In this document: piece by piece, positions 1 to 5,815 of the stretch
Numbering within the stretch: position 1 is the stretch's first letter
How the letters are laid out: every line of letters starts with the position of its first letter
Assembly: GCA_031286245.1 (NCBI GenBank)
Contig: JAITUO010000230.1
Span: forward strand, 1-7,938
Source of the DNA: Coriobacteriales bacterium
Lineage (GTDB): Bacteria; Actinomycetota; Coriobacteriia; Coriobacteriales; UBA8131
Length of the DNA stretch: 7,938 nucleotides
Direction of reading: 5' to 3'
Program-made: the position numbers and the translations under genes
Notes under the pieces: model-generated
What the model was told of the DNA's origin: nothing
Seen by the model: the letters and a program-made list of their open reading frames with translations, nothing else
Database searches by the model: none

Positions 1-1
1 A

Positions 2-769
2 AAAACGGGGTATGCTCTTTCGGCAGGAATCCGAAACGATAATATTTTCGTGACAGTGAAAAAATCTATTCAGGATGAACGAAACGACACATTATACCTG
101 TTAGCTCATACACGAGGGATGGTTCATTTTGTGACGCCATGGGAGAGTGACAAGAAACAACTCAGCCTGCCAAAAGAAGATTTCCCTTCCGGAACGCTTA
201 ATTTACTATTGTTCGATGCGAAACAGAATCCTTTGAGCGAACGATTAGTGTTTGTCAATAATGAAGACCAGACACAGGTGACATACGAATGGAGAACCGA
301 CAGCAGTGTTTTTACCGCTCGCTCATTAGTAAACAATCGGGTAATACTAACCGATGACGACGAGCAGCCGTTGACGGGTAATTTTTCGGTAGCTGTAACA
401 GCCGATCATACCGTTGTCGTTGATACGACCGTAAACATCCTGACGCAACTGCTTCTCACATCCGACCTGCGAGGACACATTGACAATCCTGCGGCTTATT
501 TCAAGAAAGATAATGTGTCGTCGGGGGCAGTATTGGATTTGCTGATGATGACACAAGGTTGGCGACGCTATGACGTAGCTGCGCTGGCGCAAGGCAGCCT
601 GTCACGACCTGCGACAGGATCCCGCCGCGACTGTGAACCCACGGGTACGACTAGCGCCATTGTTGTCAAAGGTGATCTCACCCATGTCGAAATCCAGCAT
701 GTATGGCTGGCGGGCCAGGGCAGCCAGCGCGTAGGGCTCATCAGGCAGTTCCAGGTTGGTGACCAGTAG
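2..769 (+). CDS. Partial Bacteroidetes MG2/macroglobulin-like surface protein, cut at both ends
   Basis: The frame is open from base 2, so the gene begins before the window; the GTG at 50 is internal (the residues before it read YALSAGIRNDNIFV and join smoothly). Phrases such as FPSGTLNLLLFDAKQNPLSERLVFV, LLTSDLRGHIDNPAAYF and LLMMTQGWRRYD are typical of long (about 800-900 residue) Bacteroidetes proteins that combine a carboxypeptidase-like regulatory region with macroglobulin MG2-type beta domains and sit at the cell surface, often next to TonB-dependent receptors. Their exact function is unknown. The family-like sequence ends around SRPATGS, at the GGATCC at 617-622. The last 50 or so codons, to the TAG at 767-769, are only the antisense of the neighbouring lipid kinase gene and carry no meaning. 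Family assignment comes from recalled motifs, not a search. Confidence 0.75.
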   Translation, partial: KTGYALSAGIRNDNIFVTVKKSIQDERNDTLYLLAHTRGMVHFVTPWESDKKQLSLPKEDFPSGTLNLLLFDAKQNPLSERLVFVNNEDQTQVTYEWRTDSSVFTARSLVNNRVILTDDDEQPLTGNFSVAVTADHTVVVDTTVNILTQLLLTSDLRGHIDNPAAYFKKDNVSSGAVLDLLMMTQGWRRYDVAALAQGSLSRPATGSRRDCEPTGTTSAIVVKGDLTHVEIQHVWLAGQGSQRVGLIRQFQVGDQ

Positions 770-1033
770 ATTTCCGGTACCAGCACGGAAAGGCAGGATC
801 GGAATACCGGAATAGCGCAAAGCGTAACAGGCCGCTGAGATGGTTCCATCGCCACCGGCGACTACCACCAGGTCGAATAAAGCGGCATCAGCGACATATT
901 CCGAGATTGGAGTTATGTCATCAATGTTGCGCAGGACAATCTCGTCTCCAGGTAGTGATAACTGACGGATAAATGTGAACACAGCTCCGTCCCGCAGCCC
1001 GGACATTGGGTTATTGACTATCAGGATTTGCAT
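602..1033 (-). CDS. Diacylglycerol/lipid kinase family protein, C-terminal half missing
   Basis: This is the ATP-binding half of a lipid kinase of the DagK/YegS/LCB5 family, which phosphorylates diacylglycerol or related lipids at the membrane. Visible motifs are NNPMSG near the N-terminus (family NPxSG), VVVAGGDGTISA (the GGDGT nucleotide-binding loop) and AGTGNLLVTNL (the GTGN motif). The start is taken as the ATG at 1033-1031, because GGAGGGAGC lies directly upstream of it; a longer reading from 1045 would put that ribosome binding site inside the gene. About 139 family residues are present, against roughly 300 for a complete enzyme. Homology stops at the 617-622 junction, and the TGA at 604-602 belongs to the foreign DNA. 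It is divergently arranged from the RNase D gene. Confidence 0.8.
   Translation of the reverse strand: MQILIVNNPMSGLRDGAVFTFIRQLSLPGDEIVLRNIDDITPISEYVADAALFDLVVVAGGDGTISAACYALRYSGIPILPFRAGTGNLLVTNLELPDEPYALAALARQPYMLDFDMGEITFDNNGASRTRGFTVAAGSCRRS
617..622. other. Probable chimeric junction at GGATCC
   Basis: To the left the plus strand reads as a Bacteroidetes surface protein; to the right the minus strand reads as a Gram-positive-like lipid kinase. Both reading frames lose family resemblance at this same hexamer. The kinase reads GFTVAAGS and then, where the family usually continues with a Gly-Phe-Asp-like motif, turns into four senseless residues and a stop. A break of two genes at a GATC-containing restriction site is what a library ligation, or a short-overlap assembly error, would produce. 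Four other GGATCC sites in the window (near 2583, 5505, 5944 and 6746) lie inside continuous genes or the RNA and show no break. Confidence 0.75.
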
Positions 1034-1048
1034 TGCTCCCTCCATCCG

Positions 1049-1063
1049 ATACCAAGGCGGTAT
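1049..1063. promoter_or_regulatory. Small inverted repeat ahead of the lipid kinase gene
   Basis: ATACC-AAGGC-GGTAT forms a perfect 5-5-5 inverted repeat just upstream of the kinase ribosome binding site. It could be a repressor site or a short hairpin in the 5' untranslated region. It is short enough to arise by chance, and no regulator can be named. Confidence 0.25.
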
Positions 1064-1103
1064 TCTGTCTCGATTTGTTACGTAGCGGGCCTGGCTCTTC
1101 TAT

Positions 1104-1126
1104 TGATCAGATATGATCAGTGATCA
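1104..1126. promoter_or_regulatory. Three spaced TGATCA sites in a divergent intergenic region
   Basis: TGATCA occurs at 1104-1109, 1114-1119 and 1121-1126. The first two are 10 bp apart, one helical turn, which would put bound protein on the same DNA face. The cluster lies between the divergent lipid kinase and RNase D genes, where shared control sites are expected. No clear -35/-10 pair was recognised around it, and the binding protein is unknown. Confidence 0.3.
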
Positions 1127-1209
1127 AGAAACCAGCTACTCCACTTCTGAAAAACCTTCACTCGACGACAAGCAGTATCGCTTAATCAGTACTATGGTAC
1201 CATTGCAGC

Positions 1210-2376
1210 ATGCTTAAGACGGAACCAACGCATCCAAATCTCATCAATGACATTGAATCACTAATGCTTGGTATCAGCCGGTTAACCAATTCTACTATTC
1301 TGGCTGTAGACACTGAATTCATGCGGGAGAAGACCTTTATGGCCCAACTCTGCCTGCTACAACTGGCTACAGAAGACGATGAGTTGTTGATCGACCCCCT
1401 CAGCGGAGTCGATCTGAGTTCGCTGGTTGACGTTTTATGCGATCCGGGAATTGTGAAAGTCCTGCATGCCGGTAGCCAGGACCTGGAGATACTGTTTCAC
1501 GTACTCGGACAACCGGTGACACCGGTGTTTGATACCCAGATTGCTGCTGCCTTGCTGGGTTTGCCACAACAGATCAGTCTGGCAGCACTGGTCAGACACT
1601 ACACCGGCGTAGATATCAAAAAATCTGACACCTTTTCTGATTGGTCTGTCCGCCCATTGCGACCGGCACAGCTCAGGTATGCCTTGGAAGATGTCCGCTA
1701 CCTGCCTTTGATCTATGCCAGCATGTTGACTGAGTTAGATTCTTTGGGTAGGTTGAACTGGCTGGATGAGGAATTCAAGGCACTGAGTGACCCCGGACGT
1801 TATCAGGATAGTCCTGATAAGCTATGGCAACGTCTCAAAGGCACCAGCGGTTTTAGTCGCCGGCAGCTCGGTATCCTGCAGCAACTGGCACTCTGGCGAG
1901 ATATGACTGCCCGTAAACGGGACATTCCGCGAAAGTGGGTGATCACCGACGAGCAGTTGGTGGATATCGTACGTCGCAATCCCAAGACTATTGAGGAGCT
2001 TTATCAGACTCGCGGTTTGTCAGAGCGTTTGAGCAGGCGAGTAGCGCAGCAGGTAATCAATGAGGTCGACTCAGGTCGGCAGATGCCAGACAACGAATTG
2101 CCGGAACGCCTGCGCAAACCGGTAATCGACCAGGATGTCACAGCCTCACTGGACTTGATGCAAGCCTTGGTGCATCTGCGGGCAAATGAGCAACATATTG
2201 CAAGTAATATATTGGCCCACAACAGCGAGTTGCAGGCCTTGGCGCTCGGGCAACGCCATGGTCTCGAGGTTTTACAGGGCTGGCGCTTAGAACTGATCGG
2301 TAATGAATTGATTGAGCTATTGGATGGCCGGATCTCGCTCAGTCTCGAGCAGGGTAAACTAAAGGTTGATAAATGA
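1210..2376 (+). CDS. rnd: Ribonuclease D (3'-5' exoribonuclease with HRDC domain)
   Basis: RNase D trims RNA from the 3' end, classically tRNA precursors, using two metal ions held by DEDD residues. The DEDDy exonuclease fold fills residues 1 to about 195: Exo I in AVDTEF (Asp34, Glu36), Exo II in HAGSQDLEIL (Asp91) and Exo III in YALEDVRYLP (Tyr157, Asp161). An HRDC nucleic-acid-binding domain follows at about 211-290 (LALWRDMTARKRDIPRKWV), and the helical C-terminal stretch to 388 fits a second HRDC-like unit. The length matches the family at about 370-390 residues. ATG 1210 is the first start after the in-frame TAA at 1183. There is no good ribosome binding site, so translation may be leaderless or coupled to a short overlapping upstream frame. 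It heads a run of same-strand genes. Confidence 0.93.
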   Translation: MLKTEPTHPNLINDIESLMLGISRLTNSTILAVDTEFMREKTFMAQLCLLQLATEDDELLIDPLSGVDLSSLVDVLCDPGIVKVLHAGSQDLEILFHVLGQPVTPVFDTQIAAALLGLPQQISLAALVRHYTGVDIKKSDTFSDWSVRPLRPAQLRYALEDVRYLPLIYASMLTELDSLGRLNWLDEEFKALSDPGRYQDSPDKLWQRLKGTSGFSRRQLGILQQLALWRDMTARKRDIPRKWVITDEQLVDIVRRNPKTIEELYQTRGLSERLSRRVAQQVINEVDSGRQMPDNELPERLRKPVIDQDVTASLDLMQALVHLRANEQHIASNILAHNSELQALALGQRHGLEVLQGWRLELIGNELIELLDGRISLSLEQGKLKVDK

Positions 2377-2377
2377 G

Positions 2378-2542
2378 GTGTCAGGTCAAACCTTGAGTAA
2401 GCCTATGCAGTTTCATCTGAACGTCAATTATCGAGCAGGTACCGAGCAGGCTGCACAGGTCATCAAAACCTTCAGCAGGTTACATCTGGCCGTCAATCGG
2501 GCTGATGCGATTCCAGGGCCTGGTGATCTGCGGTATTATTAA
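2378..2542 (+). CDS. Hypothetical small protein, 54 residues
   Basis: This open frame runs from a GTG one base after the RNase D stop to the TAA at 2540-2542 and almost fills the gap before the metallopeptidase gene. The start is uncertain: GTG 2378 would be read by coupling to RNase D, TTG 2393 has a weak AGGT six bases upstream, and ATG 2405 has nothing. The product is mixed in composition, with no membrane segment or signal peptide; its second half reads AAQVIKTFSRLHLAVNRADA and ends GPGDLRYY. The family is not recognised. It could be a genuine small gene or the tail of a decayed larger one. Position and lack of other sense in the gap are the only support. Confidence 0.4.
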   Translation: MSGQTLSKPMQFHLNVNYRAGTEQAAQVIKTFSRLHLAVNRADAIPGPGDLRYY

Positions 2543-2575
2543 ACAAGCAAGTTAAACAATCGGGAAGGACAAACC

Positions 2576-3253
2576 ATGCCAATGGATCCAATGTACCTGT
2601 TGTTGGTCATCGCCTCGCTGGTTTTGGGCTTTGGTACCCAGGCTTATATCAACAGACAGTACAAAAAATACAACAAAGTACCAATCTCGACAGGCATGAC
2701 CGGAGCCCAGACCGCTCGTCGTATGCTGGATGCCAATGGGTTGGCCAATATTCCAGTGCAAATGATAGCGGGGCATTTGAACGATCATTTCGACCCCCGG
2801 ACCAAGGTAATATCGCTTTCTGAAGCAGTATTCAACGGGCGCAGTGTTTCAGCTACGGCAATCGCCTGCCATGAATGTGGGCATGCTATCCAGCATGAGC
2901 GTAACTATGCACCGGCGACTTTCCGTCGGTTGCTTTGGCCGGTGGTCAATATCGCTTCCAATCTCTGGATTTTTGCATTAATGATCGGGTTTGTGCTTGG
3001 CATATTTCAACTGGTCTGGCTGGCATTGATTATGTATGCCTGTGTCTTGCTGTTCCAATTAGTGACCTTACCAGTTGAATTCAACGCCTCCAGCCGAGCG
3101 ATTGCCTATATTGGGATTGGTACCTACCTTCCTGATGATGAGACACGTGGCACCCGGAAGGTCTTGACTGCGGCAGCTCTGACCTATGTCGCTGGAGCCC
3201 TGGTGTCGGTTTTACAGCTGCTTTACCTGTTTGGCGTAGCCAACCGCCGCTAA
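2576..3253 (+). CDS. YugP-type membrane zinc metallopeptidase
   Basis: A membrane-bound neutral zinc peptidase of the YugP family (Pfam Zn_peptidase_2); its physiological substrates are poorly known. The active site is visible as ACHECGHAIQH: His99 and His103 are ligands of the HExxH motif with catalytic Glu100, and the conserved PVEFNAS at 166-172 likely supplies the third ligand (Glu168). HLNDHFDPRTKVISLSE (67-83) is the family's other signature. One N-terminal membrane segment (about 6-24), a long hydrophobic block (about 119-165, probably two passes) and a C-terminal segment (about 197-222) flank the catalytic part. The 225-residue length is normal. GGAAGG seven bases upstream supports ATG 2576. 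It lies between an unknown small ORF and xseA with no obvious functional link. Confidence 0.92.
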   Translation: MPMDPMYLLLVIASLVLGFGTQAYINRQYKKYNKVPISTGMTGAQTARRMLDANGLANIPVQMIAGHLNDHFDPRTKVISLSEAVFNGRSVSATAIACHECGHAIQHERNYAPATFRRLLWPVVNIASNLWIFALMIGFVLGIFQLVWLALIMYACVLLFQLVTLPVEFNASSRAIAYIGIGTYLPDDETRGTRKVLTAAALTYVAGALVSVLQLLYLFGVANRR

Positions 3254-3311
3254 ACCGGTTGTCAAATATCCGAACCAGCCAGATATGTTTTAGCGAGACC
3301 AGCGGATTAAT

Positions 3312-4727
3312 ATGGAGGAGACGACCCGGCCAGCAATACCTGACACTCTCGCGTCTGTATCTACATCGGCTGGCTCTGCCCAGCTCGCACCAACAGCAAA
3401 TGACACTCCTGCTGGACTGACATCGGCTGGCTCTGCCCAGCTCGCACCAACAGCAAATGATCCATTATCGGTGACAGCCGCGCTGGAGCTAGCCAAAGGC
3501 CTGCTGGAGAATATCAGCCTTTCGATAATCGGCGAGGTATCTGAGCTATCAGACAAGCCTGGCTATCGAGCGGTCTATTTTACTTTGAGTGACCAGGCAT
3601 CCGCTTTACCTTGTGTGATCTGGCGCAATGTCTATGACCGCCAAGGATTGGAACTGCGCCAGGGGATGCTGGTTGAAGTCACTGGCCGCTTCACGCTTTA
3701 TGCTGCCAAGGGACGCATGAATTTTGATGTAAGAATCATCAAGCCAGTCGGTGAGGGAGATTTACGCGTCAAGGTTGCAGCTTTGGCACGCAAACTGGAA
3801 GCCGAAGGTCTGATGGCAGCATCACGCAAGCGGCCAATCCCCCGGATGCCTGAACGAGTTGGATTGGTTACTTCCCCTCGCGGCAAGGCTGTGCATGACG
3901 TACTGCGAACCTTGCGTCGGCGCTGGCCGTTGGCAGAGATTTTACTGGCAGGGGTGGCTGTTGAAGGCGACAACGCACCCGAACAGATGATCATGGGCTT
4001 ATCGCATGTCCAGGCGAATTCACCTGAAGTGATACTTTTGGTACGTGGTGGTGGATCGTATGAGGATTTGATGCCCTTCAATGACGAACGCCTGGCTAGA
4101 GCGGTTGCTGCCAGTCCAATCCCAATTGTCACTGGCATCGGCCATGAACCGGATACCAGCATCGTTGACATGGTTTCTGATTTCCGAGCTTCGACACCTA
4201 CGGCAGCTGCTGAACAGGTCAGTCCGGACAGGACTGAACTTATGGCCTGGTTACTTGACTGTGCCAAACGCATTGACTCTGACCTGATCAGCTATTTCGA
4301 CCGACTCAGCGAACGGTTATCACGTCAGGCTACCCACCCGGTGTTTACCGATAACGAGCATATGCTGCGCAGTCGCCTGCTCAGCTTAGAGCATAGCCAA
4401 CAACGCCTGCTATTGGCCGGTGACAACCTGACTACTCCCTTTGCAGCTGCTATCAGTCGTTTAGCAGCCCAGCTTCAAGCCCTGTCACCAATCCAAGTAT
4501 TGGCGCGAGGATATGCCCTGGCCACCGGCGCCGATGGTCGTCTGATTCGTCGGGTCAGCAACACAGAACCTGGGGCCAATCTGACTGTCCGATTAGTCGA
4601 CGGGAGTTTAGTCACTGAAGTGCGTGCGGTTATCCCCGAAAGCATGCAAACCGCTTTCAACTACCCAGAGCAAACGATACCAGCCGACGCTGATATTAAC
4701 CCTGACGGCCCGACCATACATAGTTAA
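3312..4727 (+). CDS. xseA: Exodeoxyribonuclease VII large subunit
   Basis: This is the catalytic subunit of exonuclease VII, which degrades single-stranded DNA from both ends in complex with several XseB copies. After a non-conserved extension (residues 1-50), an OB-fold DNA-binding domain runs from about 51 to 145 (SLSIIGEVSELS, VEVTGRFTLYAAKGRMNFDV). The catalytic domain shows RVGLVTSPRGKAVHDV (182-197), LVRGGGSYEDLMPFNDE (243-259) and GIGHEPDTSIVDMVSDFRAS (275-294). A helical region and the C-terminal RGYAL segment complete it. At 471 residues it is longer than most (about 400-450) because of the extension, which holds two identical TSAGSAQLAPTAND blocks. The ribosome binding site ahead of ATG 3312 is weak; GTG 3471, at the edge of the OB fold, also lacks one. 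The gene is 9 bases from xseB. Confidence 0.96.
   Translation: MEETTRPAIPDTLASVSTSAGSAQLAPTANDTPAGLTSAGSAQLAPTANDPLSVTAALELAKGLLENISLSIIGEVSELSDKPGYRAVYFTLSDQASALPCVIWRNVYDRQGLELRQGMLVEVTGRFTLYAAKGRMNFDVRIIKPVGEGDLRVKVAALARKLEAEGLMAASRKRPIPRMPERVGLVTSPRGKAVHDVLRTLRRRWPLAEILLAGVAVEGDNAPEQMIMGLSHVQANSPEVILLVRGGGSYEDLMPFNDERLARAVAASPIPIVTGIGHEPDTSIVDMVSDFRASTPTAAAEQVSPDRTELMAWLLDCAKRIDSDLISYFDRLSERLSRQATHPVFTDNEHMLRSRLLSLEHSQQRLLLAGDNLTTPFAAAISRLAAQLQALSPIQVLARGYALATGADGRLIRRVSNTEPGANLTVRLVDGSLVTEVRAVIPESMQTAFNYPEQTIPADADINPDGPTIHS
3363..3460 (+). repeat. Perfect 41-bp direct repeat inside xseA
   Basis: Bases 3363-3403 and 3420-3460 are identical over 41 bp, with a 57-bp period (19 codons) that keeps frame. 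Each copy encodes TSAGSAQLAPTAND. The spacer also echoes the sequence before copy one (TGACACTC in both), so the duplicated unit was probably somewhat longer. Full identity, including silent positions, implies a recent event. The repeat lies in the flexible tail before the OB fold, where length changes should be tolerated. Confidence 0.95.
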
Positions 4728-4736
4728 AGGAGAGGT

Positions 4737-4973
4737 ATGACAGATATCAAAGAGTTGAGTTATCGACAAGCCAGTGAAGAGCTGGAAGCGGTCTTACGCC
4801 AACTGGAAAGCAGCCAGCTGGAGCTGGAAGAAAGCCTGGAGCGTTATGAGCGCGGCGTTGCCCTGCTACGTGAACTACAAGGCCGGCTGGCTCAAGCTCA
4901 GCAAAAAGTCAGTGTCTTACTTGGTGAGGTCGAGCCAGAAAGCGACGATAGCGTCGACGCATCGCTCAGCTAG
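4737..4973 (+). CDS. xseB: Exodeoxyribonuclease VII small subunit
   Basis: This is the small helical subunit of exonuclease VII; several copies bind the large subunit and are needed for activity and stability. The 78-residue protein is the usual family size. It carries the signature SYRQASEELEAVLRQLES followed by LELEESLERYERGVALLRELQGRL, which form the two-helix coiled coil, and ends in an acidic tail (EPESDDSVD). An excellent ribosome binding site (AAAGGAGAGG) sits directly upstream of ATG 4737 in the short gap after xseA, so the two are co-transcribed. A 71-residue frame at 4774-4989 is only a shadow of it. Confidence 0.95.
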   Translation: MTDIKELSYRQASEELEAVLRQLESSQLELEESLERYERGVALLRELQGRLAQAQQKVSVLLGEVEPESDDSVDASLS

Positions 4974-5001
4974 CACAGCGGATCAATGACAAGGAGGAGC
5001 C

Positions 5002-5349
5002 ATGGACGACTGTGTGTTCTGCAAGATCGCTACCCACGATATTAAAGCCAGCATTGTCTACGAAGACGACAGTGTAGTAGCTTTTGAGGACATTAATCCC
5101 CAACTACCGACCCATGTGTTGGTGATCCCAAAACGACATTACTGGCACATCGGAGATGATGTACCTGAGCAGTTGATCGGCCACATTTACTCGATAGCTA
5201 CTGAAGTTGCCAGTATAAAAGGTGTGGATAAAACCGGGTATCGCCTGGTCACCAACGTCGGTGAGGACGGACGTCAGACTGTGCTGCATTTCCATGTGCA
5301 TGTCTTGGGTGGTGCCCAGATGCCGATCCGGATGGGTCCGGCTGACTAA
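5002..5349 (+). CDS. HIT family protein (HINT-like nucleoside phosphoramidase/hydrolase)
   Basis: A histidine-triad protein of the HINT branch, small dimeric enzymes that hydrolyse bonds such as the P-N bond of nucleoside phosphoramidates; the cellular role in bacteria is uncertain. The triad is LHFHVHVLGG (His96, His98, His100), with His98 expected to be the nucleophile. Other family marks are the N-terminal DDCVFCKI with its CxxC, AFEDINPQLPTHVLVIPKRH, and the nucleotide-contacting VTNVGEDG region. The length, 115 residues, is typical. AAGGAGGAG just upstream supports ATG 5002. It follows xseB by 28 bases and is probably the last gene of that transcription unit, since a hairpin comes right after its stop. 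Confidence 0.95.
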   Translation: MDDCVFCKIATHDIKASIVYEDDSVVAFEDINPQLPTHVLVIPKRHYWHIGDDVPEQLIGHIYSIATEVASIKGVDKTGYRLVTNVGEDGRQTVLHFHVHVLGGAQMPIRMGPAD

Positions 5350-5355
5350 ACCTTA

Positions 5356-5379
5356 GTAGCAGTAAAACACTGCTGCTTT
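5356..5379 (+). terminator. Weak terminator-like hairpin after the HIT gene
   Basis: GTAGCAGT (5356-5363) pairs with ACTGCTGC (5369-5376) over 8 bp with one G-T wobble and an AAAAC loop. Only three Ts follow, so termination would be partial. The position, a few bases after the HIT stop, is what an operon end would look like. Confidence 0.45.
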
Positions 5380-5427
5380 CGCTCCAAGCTGCTCTGACCT
5401 CCTGCATAGCCTGTTTCAGTAGCAATC

Positions 5428-5436
5428 TGGTAGAAT
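5428..5436 (+). promoter_or_regulatory. Extended -10 promoter of the structured RNA
   Basis: TGGTAGAAT matches the extended -10 pattern TGnTATAAT, differing at one base of the hexamer. No good -35 box is seen 16-18 bp upstream, as is usual for extended -10 promoters. A start 6-7 bases downstream would fall at 5442-5443, exactly the first base pairs of the long closing helix, which strengthens the call. Confidence 0.5.
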
Positions 5437-5441
5437 CTAGT

Positions 5442-5692
5442 GGTTCTCTCCGGGTCTGTGGTTGCGGAGTTTAAACTCCTAGTCCATGGTAGTCGCGGCC
5501 GAAAGGATCCACGTAAGCAACTGGTTCAAGCACCGGTTGTGAGCACGGCGCGGTTTAGGGGTAAGACGTACCGTTTATGGTTGGCCGATAATCGGTCAGA
5601 CGATTAGCGAGAAGGCTTTCAGTGAGATGGCATCAAGCGACAGTCTCAGTGCGCGAGTGTGGGGTCGAAGACCAGGTCAGCCGGGGAGAACC
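5442..5692 (+). ncRNA. Candidate structured RNA of about 250 nt, family not identified
   Basis: Open frames through this stretch make no protein sense, but its ends pair: GGTTCTCTCCGG (5442-5453) with CCGGGGAGAACC (5681-5692), 12 bp with a single G-T wobble. A CTG/CAG pairing (5456-5458 with 5678-5680) may extend it past a two-base bulge. Inside are a palindrome GGAGTTTAAACTCC (5466-5479), an 8-bp stem (5517-5524 with 5533-5540) capped by TTCAAGCA, close to a tRNA T-loop, a 6-bp hairpin at 5583-5597 and GGTC-GAA-GACC at 5663-5673. The conserved cores of SRP RNA, RNase P RNA, tmRNA, T-box, SAM, TPP, FMN and cobalamin elements were looked for and not found. The raiA RNA class is of similar size and occurs in Gram-positives, but it could not be confirmed by eye. 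It may be a free RNA or a leader of the downstream genes. Confidence 0.6.
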
Positions 5693-5694
5693 AG

Positions 5695-5814
5695 ATGGCA
5701 ACCAGCAACAAACTGTACCGACTAGAGCAGGAGGTTTTGCTGGGCAACAGCCGATCGGTAATTGAGATTACCAAAAGAGCCAACAAGCAGTGCAATTTGC
5801 AGGGAGATGAGTAG
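5695..5814 (+). CDS. Small ORF of 39 codons coupled to the substrate-binding protein
   Basis: ATG 5695 starts two bases after the closing helix of the structured RNA, and the frame ends at TAG 5812-5814, one base before the GTG of the lipoprotein gene. GGGGAG at 5683-5688, six bases upstream, is a fair ribosome binding site and lies inside the 3' strand of that helix. The product begins MATSNKLYRLEQEVLLGNSR, is charged and probably helical, and has no signal peptide or membrane segment; no family is recognised. The exact junction of stop and start argues for translational coupling, but a 39-codon frame can arise by chance. A 6-bp perfect hairpin (GGTAAT-TGAG-ATTACC, 5757-5772) lies within it. 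Confidence 0.35.
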   Translation: MATSNKLYRLEQEVLLGNSRSVIEITKRANKQCNLQGDE

Positions 5815-5815
5815 A

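Noticed and set aside
568..855. 95-codon minus-strand frame across the junction
   Set aside because: It spans the chimeric join and overlaps the lipid kinase in another frame, so it cannot be a natural gene.
3698..4273. 191-codon open frame on the minus strand
   Set aside because: It lies wholly inside xseA, whose conserved catalytic motifs occupy the plus strand, and its translation is Ser/Ala/Arg-rich without family features. It is a shadow.
5442..5692. Assignment of the structured RNA to SRP RNA, RNase P RNA, tmRNA or common riboswitches
   Set aside because: Diagnostic cores such as the SRP GGAAG loop, the RNase P GAGGAAAGTCC segment, the tmRNA acceptor ends, the T-box GGTGG motif, and the TPP, FMN, SAM and cobalamin signatures were not found.
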